This document shows, in pieces, positions 1-8,887 of a stretch of DNA of 39,895 nucleotides. A program made the position numbers and the translations under genes. The number at the start of each line of letters is the position of its first letter. Positions within the stretch are counted from its first letter, which is position 1. The notes under the pieces are model-generated. The model saw nothing but the letters and a program-made list of their open reading frames with translations, was not told the DNA's origin and did no database searches. The DNA is taken from contig CAYNLI010000010.1 of NCBI GenBank assembly GCA_964398035.1, positions 1-39,895 of the forward strand, read 5' to 3'. The DNA is from Saonia sp964398035. GTDB lineage: Bacteria > Bacteroidota > Bacteroidia > Flavobacteriales > Flavobacteriaceae.

Positions 1-2
1 AA

Positions 3-143
3 AGTATACGAAGGTTTGCCCGTAGTAAACAAAGAAAAGAACAAGCATTTATAAGAGACACCGAGTTTGATTCCGCTACTTTTAAAGTAGAAAAACATTT
101 GGAACTTCTTAACAATGAAAATCTTAAGATTGCTCTAAAGTAA
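3..143 (+). CDS. Possible 3' end of an unidentified gene (partial)
   Basis: From base 3 a plus-strand frame stays open for about 46 codons and stops with TAA at 141-143. Its product is hydrophilic and ends in KIALK. It would overlap the 3' end of the convergent pgl gene by 20 bases. A second frame from base 1 also stays open, but only to a TAA at 52-54, so the gene entering from the left could end there instead. I do not recognise either peptide. The longer frame is preferred only because such a run without stops is unlikely by chance in AT-rich DNA. Confidence 0.4.
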   Translation, partial: SIRRFARSKQRKEQAFIRDTEFDSATFKVEKHLELLNNENLKIALK

Positions 144-849
144 TCTCCTTGGATGCAGCAGTATCCATAAACCAAAATAATTTCCCAGATGTAGGCACAA
201 CCAAGGATGCGGGATACAAAGCTGCCGTAGTCTCGTTATTTATAATTTCTTTTATTTTCTCTGACTTGCTATCACCAGTTACCAAAAAAGCTACTTCTTT
301 GGCATTGTTGATTACTTTGCCTGTAATGGTAATTCGTCTTTGTCCAGAATCTGGATGAATGGCTACCTCACAACTTTTATCAGAATCCCATAAATGTATT
401 TCATGGGGGAAAATAGAAGCTGTATGCCCATCATCACCCATTCCTAAAATAACCAAATCAAATTGGGGGATTTCATTTACAATTGGTAATTCATTTTCTA
501 AAATTTCACTATATCTAACGGCTTCTTCTTCAGGAATATTTTCTCCTTTTACTCGGTGAATATTGGCCGCCGGAACATCTACATTACTCAATAGATAATC
601 CACTGTCATTTTATAATTGCTTTCTTCATGGCTTGGTGACACACAACGTTCATCTCCCCAATAAAAGTGAACGGTTGACCAATCAATTTCATTCTTAAAA
701 TTCTCAGATAAATACTCAAAAACAACTTTTGGCGTACTACCTCCAGAAAGTGCTAAATGGGTAATTTCATTAGACTCAATCAATATTTTCAAATACTTTG
801 AAAAAGACTCAGCTACAACTGTTTTGGAATTGTATATTTTTAGTTCCAT
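124..849 (-). CDS. pgl: 6-phosphogluconolactonase
   Basis: This enzyme hydrolyses 6-phosphogluconolactone to 6-phosphogluconate, the second step of the oxidative pentose phosphate pathway, in the cytosol. The 241-residue protein is the usual length for the DevB/Pgl family. It shows the family blocks LALSGGSTPK near residue 34, YWGDERCV near 64 and GMGDDGHTASIFP near 136. The ATG at 849 is taken as start; a TTG just before it would add one residue and has no support. The gene begins 9 bases after the zwf stop, so the two are very probably one transcript. No odd features were seen. Confidence 0.95.
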   Translation of the reverse strand: MELKIYNSKTVVAESFSKYLKILIESNEITHLALSGGSTPKVVFEYLSENFKNEIDWSTVHFYWGDERCVSPSHEESNYKMTVDYLLSNVDVPAANIHRVKGENIPEEEAVRYSEILENELPIVNEIPQFDLVILGMGDDGHTASIFPHEIHLWDSDKSCEVAIHPDSGQRRITITGKVINNAKEVAFLVTGDSKSEKIKEIINNETTAALYPASLVVPTSGKLFWFMDTAASKEITLEQS

Positions 850-858
850 CAATTTTAT

Positions 859-2394
859 TTAAGTAATAACACAGTATCCAGAATCATCATCGGCCAAGTT
901 TTTCCCTGGATTTCTCCACATAGAAAGTCCGTCTATTAAATCATCTGCATTTTTTGGCCCCCAAACCCCGGCTGGGTAACCATGGGTAATCACATCCTTA
1001 CCATTTTTCCAATAATCAAGAATAGGATCCACAAACTCCCAAGCTGCTTCCACTTCATCAGCTCTTGCATATAGTGTGGCATCTCCTTGCATAGCATCCA
1101 ATAAAAGGCGCTCATAGGCATCCATAACATAATTGTCTGCAAAACTTGAATAATAAAATTCCATATTGGCTCTATCAACAGTAAAACCTTGACCAGGAAC
1201 CTTTACCCCAAACTTCATTAAAATGCCCTCATCTGGTTGTATTCTAATAATCAGTTTATTATCCTTATCAAAAGCATTAGTGTCTTTGAATATCTGATGG
1301 TGGGGCGATTTAAAATGTATGACTACCTCTGTTACCTTAGTTGGCATTTTCTTAGCTGTACGCACATAAAAAGGCACATCTTTCCATCTCCAATTATCCA
1401 CAAAAAATTTAATGGCCGCAAAGGTTTCAGTAGTAGAGTCTGGGTCAACGCCTTCTTCCTCTCTATATCCTTTCACTTTTTTTCCATCTATGATCGTAGA
1501 AATATATTGCCCTTTAATTGTATTTTTAAATAAGGTTTCATGATCCCTCATAATACGAAGCGATTTTAATGCCTTTACCTTCTCGTTCCTGATTTCCTCA
1601 GCATTGTCACTAATGGGCGGCTCCATTACTATAAGGGAAATGATTTGCAGCAAATGGTTTTGGAACATATCTCGTAAAGCCCCAGACTTATCATAATAGC
1701 CTCCTCTTTTTTCCACTCCCACACTTTCAGCATTGGTTATTTCTATATGCCTAATGTAATTTCTGTTCCAAAGAGGTTCAAAAATACTATTGGAAAATCG
1801 GGTAACCAATAGATTTTGTACCGTTTCTTTCCCCAAATAGTGATCAATACGGTAAATCTGTTTCTCTTTAAAATAGGTCTGTAATCCTTTGTTCAGATGT
1901 TTAGCCGTTTCCAAACTATAGCCAAAAGGTTTTTCTACAATCAGTTTTTTCCAACCATCAGTTTCTTTATTAAGTCCTTTGGCAGAAAGATTTTTGGCTA
2001 CCACTTCATATATACCAGGAGGTGTGGACAGATAAAAAATATAATTATTATCTGTTCTATATTTTGCATTAAGGTCAGAAATCCGTTTGCTCAACCTATC
2101 ATAATCAGTATCATAGTCATCCCCTAAATCTTCGTAAAATAATTTACTTGCAAATGTTTTAACAAAATCTTCCTGATCTCCGTTTATTTTCTCCTTTAAA
2201 TAAGAACTTTCATTAACAACTTTTTTTCTGAACTCACCATCTGTTAAGTTACTACGGCTAACACCCAGTACCACAAAGTTTTCTGGAAGGTGGTTGCCTT
2301 TGTATAAATTATAGATTGCCGGTATTAATTTTCTAGCAGTAAGGTCTCCCGATGCGCCAAAAATAACAAGCATTTGATTTGATGTTTTCTTCAT
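859..2394 (-). CDS. zwf: Glucose-6-phosphate 1-dehydrogenase
   Basis: The enzyme oxidises glucose 6-phosphate to 6-phosphogluconolactone with NAD(P)+, the entry step of the oxidative pentose phosphate pathway. The protein has 511 residues from ATG 2394, a normal length. The dinucleotide-binding motif GASGDL lies at residues 13-18 and the substrate-binding signature RIDHYLGKE at about 182-190. The GTG two codons upstream is not needed to cover the family's N-terminus. pgl follows directly, and gnd is divergent across a 200-base gap, so the three pathway genes form one locus. No good TAnnTTTG box sits close upstream; one on this strand (2584-2591) would leave a leader of about 180 bases. Confidence 0.97.
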   Translation of the reverse strand: MKKTSNQMLVIFGASGDLTARKLIPAIYNLYKGNHLPENFVVLGVSRSNLTDGEFRKKVVNESSYLKEKINGDQEDFVKTFASKLFYEDLGDDYDTDYDRLSKRISDLNAKYRTDNNYIFYLSTPPGIYEVVAKNLSAKGLNKETDGWKKLIVEKPFGYSLETAKHLNKGLQTYFKEKQIYRIDHYLGKETVQNLLVTRFSNSIFEPLWNRNYIRHIEITNAESVGVEKRGGYYDKSGALRDMFQNHLLQIISLIVMEPPISDNAEEIRNEKVKALKSLRIMRDHETLFKNTIKGQYISTIIDGKKVKGYREEEGVDPDSTTETFAAIKFFVDNWRWKDVPFYVRTAKKMPTKVTEVVIHFKSPHHQIFKDTNAFDKDNKLIIRIQPDEGILMKFGVKVPGQGFTVDRANMEFYYSSFADNYVMDAYERLLLDAMQGDATLYARADEVEAAWEFVDPILDYWKNGKDVITHGYPAGVWGPKNADDLIDGLSMWRNPGKNLADDDSGYCVIT

Positions 2395-2493
2395 ATACAC
2401 TTATAGTACAATGGTGGTATTTTATATTTAAAACCTTGTTTATCCGCTTTGTTAGTTTACAAAAACTACTCTTTATAAGTCGATATTTTAGGT

Positions 2494-2501
2494 TAATTTT
2501 G
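2494..2501 (+). promoter_or_regulatory. Putative -7 promoter element for gnd
   Basis: The octamer TAATTTTG matches the Bacteroidota -7 consensus TAnnTTTG and lies about 94 bases before the gnd ATG. No clear TTTG is found 19-21 bases upstream, only TTTA at 2472-2475 with an 18-base gap. The call rests on the octamer and its place between divergent genes. Confidence 0.35.
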
Positions 2502-2595
2502 ACTTTTTAAAAAAGAAAACGCGAAGATAGAGCTTATTTAAGTTATAAAATTTAAAAATTGGACACTTAACGTTAAGCAAATACAAAACTATAAT

Positions 2596-4005
2596 ATGAA
2601 CAACAATTACGATTTTGGCTTGGTAGGTCTCGGTGTTATGGGACGCAATTTTATTTTAAATGTTGCAGACAACGGCTTTACTGCTTATGGGTATGATCTA
2701 GATACAGAAAAAGTAAATGCATTAAAAGAAGAGGGTGATGATTTGGCAAAGGTAAATGCATCAACAGATGTGGTTGAATTTGCACAAAACTTGTCCACGC
2801 CACGTAAAATAATGTTGTTGGTGCCTGCAGGAAAAATTGTAGACATAGTTATAGAAAGTCTATTGCCACATTTGGATAAAGGTGATATTATAATTGATGG
2901 TGGAAATTCTTTCTTTACAGATACAGATAGAAGGGAAGCCTATTTAAAAGAAAAAAGTATTCATTTCTTTGGCTCAGGTGTTTCTGGTGGTGCAAAAGGT
3001 GCTAGAAGAGGACCCAGTATTATGCCTGGGGGAGATAAAGAAGCCTATAAAGAAGTACAGCCAATTTTTGAAGCTGTATCCGCTAAATTTAAGGGAGAAC
3101 CCTGTGTTGCTTATTTAGGGCCGAAATCAGCTGGTAATTATGTTAAAATGGTCCATAATGGTATTGAATATGGTCTAATGCAATTGACCTCAGAAATTTA
3201 TGACCTCCTTAAAAAAGCTGGCGGTTTAAGTAATGATGAACTTCATGAAGTCTTTAGCACTTGGAACAAAGGAAGGTTGCAATCTTTTTTAGTTGAAATT
3301 ACTTCTGAAATACTAAAACAAGAGGACGATAAAGGAGATGGCCGTTTGATTGATAAAATTTTAGACAAGGCCAAACAAAAAGGAACTGGTAAATGGACTT
3401 CTCAAAATGCAATGGATTTAGGAATTCCAATTCCTACTATTGATATTGCAGTGAGCATGCGTGAGATTTCTGCACTAAAAGAAGAACGTACCCAGGCTGA
3501 TAAATTATATGACCGCCCTACTCCAACACCTATTGATAAAAAGGAATTGATAAAATTAGCAGAAGAAGCACTTTACTTCTCCTTTATATCTGCCTACGCC
3601 CAAGGATTGCACCAACTTTTGGATGCTTCCAATGAATATGGTTATGAATTGGATTTGGCCGTAATAGCCAAAATATGGAGAGCTGGTTGCATCATTCGGG
3701 CAGAGTTGTTGGAAGATATCACCAAGGCTTACCAAGACAATAAAAATTTGGCAAACTTGTTATTGACACCAGTTTTTGTTGAAAAAGTACAATCAACGGT
3801 AGATTCCGCAAGAGAAGTGGTAGCCTACGCAGCAAAAAATGGTATTCCTGTACCAGGAATTTCAAACTCGTTGACTTATTTTGATGCATATACTTCAGAA
3901 CGTTTGCCATTGAACCTGATACAGGCACAAAGAGACCATTTTGGCTCTCATACCTATGAACGTACAGATATGGAGGGTATTTTCCATACAGAGTGGGAAT
4001 TATAA
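2596..4005 (+). CDS. gnd: 6-phosphogluconate dehydrogenase, decarboxylating
   Basis: This NADP-linked enzyme converts 6-phosphogluconate to ribulose 5-phosphate and CO2, completing the oxidative branch begun by Zwf and Pgl. The 469-residue protein is the standard long form of the family. The Rossmann motif GLGVMGRNF is at residues 11-19. The signature block SGGAKGARRGPSIMPGG lies near 128-145, and HNGIEYGLMQ, which includes substrate-binding and catalytic positions, near 183-193. The C-terminal all-helical domain with ALYFSFISAYAQG is intact. A strong bidirectional hairpin follows the stop. Divergent placement from zwf suggests shared control, but no operator was identified. Confidence 0.97.
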   Translation: MNNNYDFGLVGLGVMGRNFILNVADNGFTAYGYDLDTEKVNALKEEGDDLAKVNASTDVVEFAQNLSTPRKIMLLVPAGKIVDIVIESLLPHLDKGDIIIDGGNSFFTDTDRREAYLKEKSIHFFGSGVSGGAKGARRGPSIMPGGDKEAYKEVQPIFEAVSAKFKGEPCVAYLGPKSAGNYVKMVHNGIEYGLMQLTSEIYDLLKKAGGLSNDELHEVFSTWNKGRLQSFLVEITSEILKQEDDKGDGRLIDKILDKAKQKGTGKWTSQNAMDLGIPIPTIDIAVSMREISALKEERTQADKLYDRPTPTPIDKKELIKLAEEALYFSFISAYAQGLHQLLDASNEYGYELDLAVIAKIWRAGCIIRAELLEDITKAYQDNKNLANLLLTPVFVEKVQSTVDSAREVVAYAAKNGIPVPGISNSLTYFDAYTSERLPLNLIQAQRDHFGSHTYERTDMEGIFHTEWEL

Positions 4006-4012
4006 TTAACAT

Positions 4013-4051
4013 AAAACAAAAACTCCCGAAATTATCGGGAGTTTTTGTTTT
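4013..4051. terminator. Bidirectional intrinsic terminator between gnd and carB
   Basis: A perfect 17-bp inverted repeat (4013-4029 against 4035-4051) encloses a 5-base loop. The core is ACTCCCGA/TCGGGAGT, flanked by A-rich and T-rich arms, so either strand gives a GC hairpin followed by U residues. It lies between the convergent stops of gnd and carB and can end both transcripts. Confidence 0.9.
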
Positions 4052-4067
4052 ATTGAAAAATCTATAT

Positions 4068-6920
4068 TTACTTGCTCAAATACATTTTTCTTCTTGCATA
4101 TAGATTATAGAACTCGTCATCCTTAAGACTGTCTATAAATAAAATGCTTTCCCCTGTACTTTTCATTTCTGGTCCCAAGTTCTTATTTACATTGGGAAAT
4201 TTATTAAATGAAAACACAGGTTGTTTTATAGCGTACCCCTCCAATTTTGGATTAAAATTAAAATCTTTTACTTTCTTTTCCCCCAACATTACTTTGGTAG
4301 CATAATTTACATATGGTTCTTTATATGCCTTTGCAATAAATGGCACCGTTCTAGATGCTCTTGGATTGGCTTCTATAATATACACCATGTCATCCTTGAT
4401 AGCAAACTGTATATTTATCAGCCCAACCGTATTCAACGCCAATGCAATTTTCTTGGTATGGTCTTTAATCTGTTGCATCACAAATTCACCTAAATTAAAA
4501 GGAGGCAAGGTTGCATTAGAATCACCTGAGTGAATACCACAGGGCTCTATATGTTCCATTATTCCAATAATATAGACATCCTTACCATCACAAATGGCAT
4601 CTGCTTCTGCTTCTATAGCTCCATCTAAATAATGATCCAACAACAATTTGTTGTTTGGTATTTTTCTAAGCAAATCCACAACATGCTCTTCTAATTCTTC
4701 TTTGTTTATCACAATTTTCATCCCCTGCCCTCCTAGCACATAAGAAGGTCTTATCAATAATGGAAAATCCAATTCATCTGCAAGAGCCAAAGCTTCATCA
4801 GCAGTCTCGGCAACCCCAAATTCAGGAAAAGGAATATTATTTTCCATTAACATTTTGGAAAAACTACCTCTATCTTCTGCTAAATCCAACGATTTAAAAT
4901 TGGTGCCCATTATTTTTATTCCATACTTTTCCAATTTTTCGGCAAGTTTTAAAGCTGTCTGTCCACCAAGTTGTACAATGACGCCCTCTGGCTTCTCATG
5001 CTGGATAATGTCATATATATGTTCCCAAAAAACAGGTTCAAAATAAAGTTTGTCCGCTGTATCAAAATCTGTAGAGACAGTTTCTGGATTACAATTAATC
5101 ATAATGGTTTCATAACCACACTCTGCAGCTGCGAGAACACCGTGCACACAACAATAATCAAACTCTATTCCTTGTCCAATTCTATTTGGACCAGAACCAA
5201 GTACTACAATTTTTTTCTTATCGGTTACAATACTATCATTGGCTACGTATTTTTCTCCGCCCGGCGTTTCTATTTCTTCTTCAAAAGTTGAATAGTAATA
5301 AGGTGTCATTGCCTTGAATTCTGCGGCACAGGTATCCACCAATTTAAAGACCCTGTTAATTCCCAATGAAGAACGTTTTGTATGAACCTCACTTTCATAA
5401 CAGTCTAGCATATGGGCAATTTGCCTATCTGCAAAACCTTTCTGTTTGGCTTCTAACAAAAGTTCTCTTGGTAATGATTCTATGGTGTATTTTGATATTT
5501 CCTTTTCCAAGAAATGTAACTCCTCATATTGTTTAAGAAACCACATATCAATTTTAGTGATTTCATGGATTCTACTCAATGGAATTCCCATTTGTATGGC
5601 ATCATAGATTACAAATACCCTATCCCAACTGGCATATGTCAGTTTACTGATTATTTGCTCATAATTTTTGTATCCCTTACCGTCTGCCCCAAGTCCATTT
5701 CTACTTATTTCCAAAGATTGGGTGGCTTTGTGAAGTGCTTCTTGAAAAGAGCGCCCTATACCCATGACTTCCCCTACAGATTTCATTTGCAGACCTAAAG
5801 TTCTATCAGAACCTTCAAACTTATCAAAATTCCAACGTGGTATTTTCACAATCACATAATCCAATGTAGGCTCAAATAAAGCTGATGTGGATTTGGTAAT
5901 TTGATTCTCCAACTCATCCAAATTATAGCCTATTGCTAATTTGGTGGCAATTTTTGCAATGGGATATCCAGTCGCTTTTGATGCCAAGGCTGATGAACGG
6001 GAAACTCTTGGGTTTATCTCTATGGCAATGATATCCTCTTCTTCATCTGGGCTTACGGCAAACTGTACGTTGCAACCACCGGCAAAATCACCAATACTTC
6101 TCATCATTTTAATGGCCATGTCCCGCATTTTCTGATATGTTCTATCAGACAAGGTCATTGCAGGTGCCACAGTTATGGAATCCCCTGTATGAATCCCCAT
6201 TGGGTCCATATTCTCTATGGCACAGATAATGACAACATTGTCATTCTTATCTCGCAATAGCTCTAATTCAAACTCTTTCCAGCCCAATAAGGCTTTATCA
6301 ATCATTACTTCGTGAATAGGAGAAATTTCCAGCCCACGACTTAGCAACTCATCAAAATCTTCTGGCTTATATACAATGGATGCACCTGCACCTCCCAAAG
6401 TATATGATGCCCTAATTACCAATGGAAATCCAAACTCTTGAGCAATTTCCTTTCCTTTTAAGAAAGATGTAGCGGTAGCCTGTGGTGCCATCCCTATCCC
6501 TATCTTCAGCATAAGCTCCCTAAACTGCTCCCTGTCCTCTGTGATGTTTATGGCATCAATATCAACACCAATAATCTCAACATTAAAATCTTTCCAAATG
6601 CCCTTTTCGTCAGCCTCTATACATAAATTCAATGCAGTCTGCCCGCCCATTGTTGGCAATACAGCATCTATATTGGGATGGTTTTCTAAAATCTGAATAA
6701 TAGACTTTGTGGTCAACGGTTTTAGATATATATGATCCGCCATGGACGGATCTGTCATTATTGTAGCGGGGTTGCTATTGATCAATACCGTTTCTATTCC
6801 ATCTTCTGTTAATGAACGTAATGATTGAGAACCAGAATAATCAAACTCACATGCCTGTCCTATAACAATTGGTCCAGATCCAATAATTAAAACAGATTTT
6901 ATATCTTTTCTCTTGGGCAT
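4068..6920 (-). CDS. carB: Carbamoyl-phosphate synthase large subunit (950-residue form)
   Basis: The large subunit makes carbamoyl phosphate from ammonia, bicarbonate and two ATP, for pyrimidine and arginine synthesis; it pairs with CarA, which is not in this window. Two homologous ATP-grasp halves are visible. The first begins MPKRKDIKSVLIIGSGPIVIG. The second begins near residue 575 with VVLGSGPNRIGQGIEFDYCCVH. The ATP-grasp motif ASYTLGGAG in the first half is matched by PSYVLGGQG in the second. E. coli CarB has about 1073 residues; this protein stops at 950, soon after GPEMKSTGE, so the C-terminal allosteric MGS-like domain is absent. The end is a clean stop followed by a terminator, so this looks like a short family form rather than a break. 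Confidence 0.95.
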   Translation of the reverse strand: MPKRKDIKSVLIIGSGPIVIGQACEFDYSGSQSLRSLTEDGIETVLINSNPATIMTDPSMADHIYLKPLTTKSIIQILENHPNIDAVLPTMGGQTALNLCIEADEKGIWKDFNVEIIGVDIDAINITEDREQFRELMLKIGIGMAPQATATSFLKGKEIAQEFGFPLVIRASYTLGGAGASIVYKPEDFDELLSRGLEISPIHEVMIDKALLGWKEFELELLRDKNDNVVIICAIENMDPMGIHTGDSITVAPAMTLSDRTYQKMRDMAIKMMRSIGDFAGGCNVQFAVSPDEEEDIIAIEINPRVSRSSALASKATGYPIAKIATKLAIGYNLDELENQITKSTSALFEPTLDYVIVKIPRWNFDKFEGSDRTLGLQMKSVGEVMGIGRSFQEALHKATQSLEISRNGLGADGKGYKNYEQIISKLTYASWDRVFVIYDAIQMGIPLSRIHEITKIDMWFLKQYEELHFLEKEISKYTIESLPRELLLEAKQKGFADRQIAHMLDCYESEVHTKRSSLGINRVFKLVDTCAAEFKAMTPYYYSTFEEEIETPGGEKYVANDSIVTDKKKIVVLGSGPNRIGQGIEFDYCCVHGVLAAAECGYETIMINCNPETVSTDFDTADKLYFEPVFWEHIYDIIQHEKPEGVIVQLGGQTALKLAEKLEKYGIKIMGTNFKSLDLAEDRGSFSKMLMENNIPFPEFGVAETADEALALADELDFPLLIRPSYVLGGQGMKIVINKEELEEHVVDLLRKIPNNKLLLDHYLDGAIEAEADAICDGKDVYIIGIMEHIEPCGIHSGDSNATLPPFNLGEFVMQQIKDHTKKIALALNTVGLINIQFAIKDDMVYIIEANPRASRTVPFIAKAYKEPYVNYATKVMLGEKKVKDFNFNPKLEGYAIKQPVFSFNKFPNVNKNLGPEMKSTGESILFIDSLKDDEFYNLYARRKMYLSK

Positions 6921-6953
6921 TTATTCTTTGTTATTATAAATTTAATTCAAAAA

Positions 6954-6985
6954 AAAGGTGCTACTTTAAAAAAAGTAACACCTTT
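6954..6985 (-). terminator. Intrinsic terminator after rpmH, upstream of carB
   Basis: An imperfect hairpin pairs AAAGGTGTTACTTT with AAAGTAGCACCTTT (one mismatch) and is followed on the minus strand by a run of eight T. It lies in the gap between the rpmH stop and the carB start, so it should end the rpmH transcript. It implies that carB has its own promoter or depends on read-through. Confidence 0.8.
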
Positions 6986-7010
6986 ATTATTTAGAAAATA
7001 ATCTTTCCAT

Positions 7011-7178
7011 TTATTTTTTATGTCTAAGCTCTGAAGATACGGTTAATTTTCTTCTTCCTTTAGCTCTTCTCCTAGCAAGAACTTTTCTACCATTGGCAGA
7101 TGCCATACGTTCTCTAAAACCATGCTTGTTTCTTCTTTTTCTTTTTGATGGCTGATATGTTCTCTTTTGTCCAGGCAT
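7011..7178 (-). CDS. rpmH: 50S ribosomal protein L34
   Basis: L34 is a small basic protein of the large ribosomal subunit. The 55-residue product reads MPGQKRTYQPSKRKRRNKHG at its start and continues FRERMASANGRKVLARRRAKGRRKL, the near-invariant L34 sequence, ending ELRHKK as in other Flavobacteria. It is too short to appear in ordinary long-ORF scans but the identity is unambiguous. A well-formed Bacteroidota promoter lies about 60 bases upstream and a terminator follows, so it is probably transcribed alone. rnpA and dnaA, its partners in many bacteria, are not here. Confidence 0.98.
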   Translation of the reverse strand: MPGQKRTYQPSKRKRRNKHGFRERMASANGRKVLARRRAKGRRKLTVSSELRHKK

Positions 7179-7237
7179 TTTTTAATCCTTAATTCGTTAT
7201 ATAAAAATCTTGTAGGTTATCCCTCAAAATCTGGGCG

Positions 7238-7268
7238 CAAATATACAAAGAGTTTTTGCTTTCCCAAA
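7238..7268 (-). promoter_or_regulatory. Promoter of rpmH (TTTG-N19-TATATTTG)
   Basis: On the minus strand TTTG (7265-7268) is followed after exactly 19 bases by TATATTTG (7238-7245). This is a full match to the Bacteroidota primary sigma consensus TTTG-N19-21-TAnnTTTG. The leader to the rpmH ATG would be about 50 bases. It is the clearest promoter in the window. Confidence 0.8.
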
Positions 7269-7301
7269 CGTATTTAAAAAAATATTTCAAGATAGTTTTA
7301 T

Positions 7302-7309
7302 TACTTTTG
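7302..7309 (+). promoter_or_regulatory. Putative -7 element for the TPR membrane protein gene
   Basis: TACTTTTG matches TAnnTTTG and lies about 65 bases before the ATG at 7375. No matching -33 element was found at the expected distance, so support is limited. Confidence 0.35.
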
Positions 7310-7374
7310 CCAAGCAAGTGTTACCATTTGTTCAAAATATAAAATCTAACATTAATTAGGAATAATTATTATCC

Positions 7375-7890
7375 ATGTTCAATAAAAATTTTAAATTAAT
7401 CATTGCCGTACTTATTATTGCATATTCAGTATATCAATTTATAGAAGGATATATTGGTAACGGTATATTCTTTCTACTCCTTTCATCAATTTTTATCTTT
7501 CTTTATTTTAAGAACGAAATCATTTTATTGTCCTTTTTAAGAATGAGAAAGCAAGATTTAGATGGAACACAAAAATGGTTGGCAAAAATTAAAAACCCCG
7601 AAGCTTCTTTGGTCAAGAAACAACAAGGATATTTTAATTACCTACACGGAATTATCTTTTCACAAAAGAATCTTACCCAAGCAGAAAAGTACTTTAAAAA
7701 GGCTTTGAAGCTAGGCTTAAGCATGGATTACGATGTAGCCATGGCAAAACTAAGCCTTGCTGGTATAGCTATGCAGAAACGCAGAAAAAGAGAAGCTACC
7801 ATACTTTTACAAGAAGCAAAAAAATTGGATAAAAACAATATGCTTGCCGATCAAATAAAAATGATGAAGCAACAAATGAAAAAAATATAG
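7375..7890 (+). CDS. Small membrane protein with a cytosolic TPR-like domain
   Basis: The function is unknown. The 171-residue protein starts with two hydrophobic helices, about residues 8-22 and 30-50, joined by a short turn at GYIGNG. This is followed by a basic hydrophilic region. Residues about 85-165 look like TPR units: QQGYFNYLHGIIFSQKNLTQ then AEKYFKKALKLG, and a second helical pair with AMAKLSLAGIAMQKRRKREA. TPR domains mediate protein contacts, so an adaptor role at the inner membrane is possible. It is divergent from rpmH and convergent with the lytic transglycosylase gene, with a gap of only 11 bases, so context says little. Confidence 0.8.
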   Translation: MFNKNFKLIIAVLIIAYSVYQFIEGYIGNGIFFLLLSSIFIFLYFKNEIILLSFLRMRKQDLDGTQKWLAKIKNPEASLVKKQQGYFNYLHGIIFSQKNLTQAEKYFKKALKLGLSMDYDVAMAKLSLAGIAMQKRRKREATILLQEAKKLDKNNMLADQIKMMKQQMKKI

Positions 7891-7901
7891 TTAGAAATCT
7901 A

Positions 7902-8840
7902 TTATTTAGAAGGGGTGTAATATCCTTTCATGGGAATTTCAATAACATATTTTTTTCTAGAGGTATTGTTTAAATGCGGTTCTCTTAACCAAGGGTTATG
8001 CCGTTTTAATATCTTGTAGTTAATCTCATAAAGTGCAGCGAAATCAGCAAAATTTGTTACTGCTTCATCTATTTCAACATTAAATGTAGGCACAGTAGTA
8101 TACATATCATCCTTATCAATATCAAACCCATATTTTTCTGGACTACTCAATATTTCTTTAATAGCTAGTATTCTAAATATATAACGCCCTGTTTCTTGCC
8201 CCAATAAAAGGCTATAATAATCTTCTGCTTTTTGTATTCCCATATATTTTTGAATACCATAAGGACCTCCATTATATGAAGCAGCAGCAAGTGTCCAGCT
8301 TCCAAACTTCTTTTTTGATTTTAAAAGATACTTACAAGCAACTTCTGTAGCTTTTTCAATATGATAACGCTCATCTACATTTTTATTGACCTCTAACCCA
8401 TATTCCCTACCTGTAGCTTTCATAATTTGCCAAAAACCTGATGCTCCTGCTGATGACACCACATTTTGCAAGCCGCTTTCAGCAACGGCCAAATATTTAA
8501 AATCATCAGGAATTCCATTTTTTGCTAGAATAGGCTCTATAATAGGGAAGTATTTATTTGCCCTTTTCATAAGTAAAAGAGCGTTTGATTGCCAATACGT
8601 ATTAACCAAAAATTCCCTATCAACACGTTCCATAACTTCTGGATCACCCACAGGAACAAGTTCGTTTGCGAAATTTAAATTTTCTGGTATGTCAATCGAT
8701 GAAACTCTATATGTTGTATTCTCATTATTTTCTTCCACATCAACAACAACCATATCAGAATCATCTTGAATAGCAAAAATCAATGTACTTACCACCAAAA
8801 CCATTCCCAAAAACATTAGAATATTTTTTATAAATTTCAT
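7902..8840 (-). CDS. Lytic murein transglycosylase (MltD/SLT family)
   Basis: The enzyme should cleave peptidoglycan glycan strands non-hydrolytically in the periplasm, for wall turnover or growth. The 312-residue protein has an N-terminal signal or anchor helix (residues 1-24, MKFIKNILMFLGMVLVVSTL). The SLT domain spans about 105-235: the catalytic Glu is E121 in AVAESGLQ, followed by GASGFWQIM and AAASYNGGP. The C-terminal 75 residues, ending KKYVIEIPMKGYY, resemble a divergent LysM-like tail, but no clear LysM repeat can be counted. Length and layout match MltD-like proteins of Flavobacteria. The next upstream gene on this strand, an alpha/beta hydrolase, is 47 bases away and may be co-transcribed. 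Confidence 0.9.
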   Translation of the reverse strand: MKFIKNILMFLGMVLVVSTLIFAIQDDSDMVVVDVEENNENTTYRVSSIDIPENLNFANELVPVGDPEVMERVDREFLVNTYWQSNALLLMKRANKYFPIIEPILAKNGIPDDFKYLAVAESGLQNVVSSAGASGFWQIMKATGREYGLEVNKNVDERYHIEKATEVACKYLLKSKKKFGSWTLAAASYNGGPYGIQKYMGIQKAEDYYSLLLGQETGRYIFRILAIKEILSSPEKYGFDIDKDDMYTTVPTFNVEIDEAVTNFADFAALYEINYKILKRHNPWLREPHLNNTSRKKYVIEIPMKGYYTPSK

Positions 8841-8887
8841 AATTGTAATTTTTTATTAATGATTTAAAGGTATTAAATAGAACTCCC

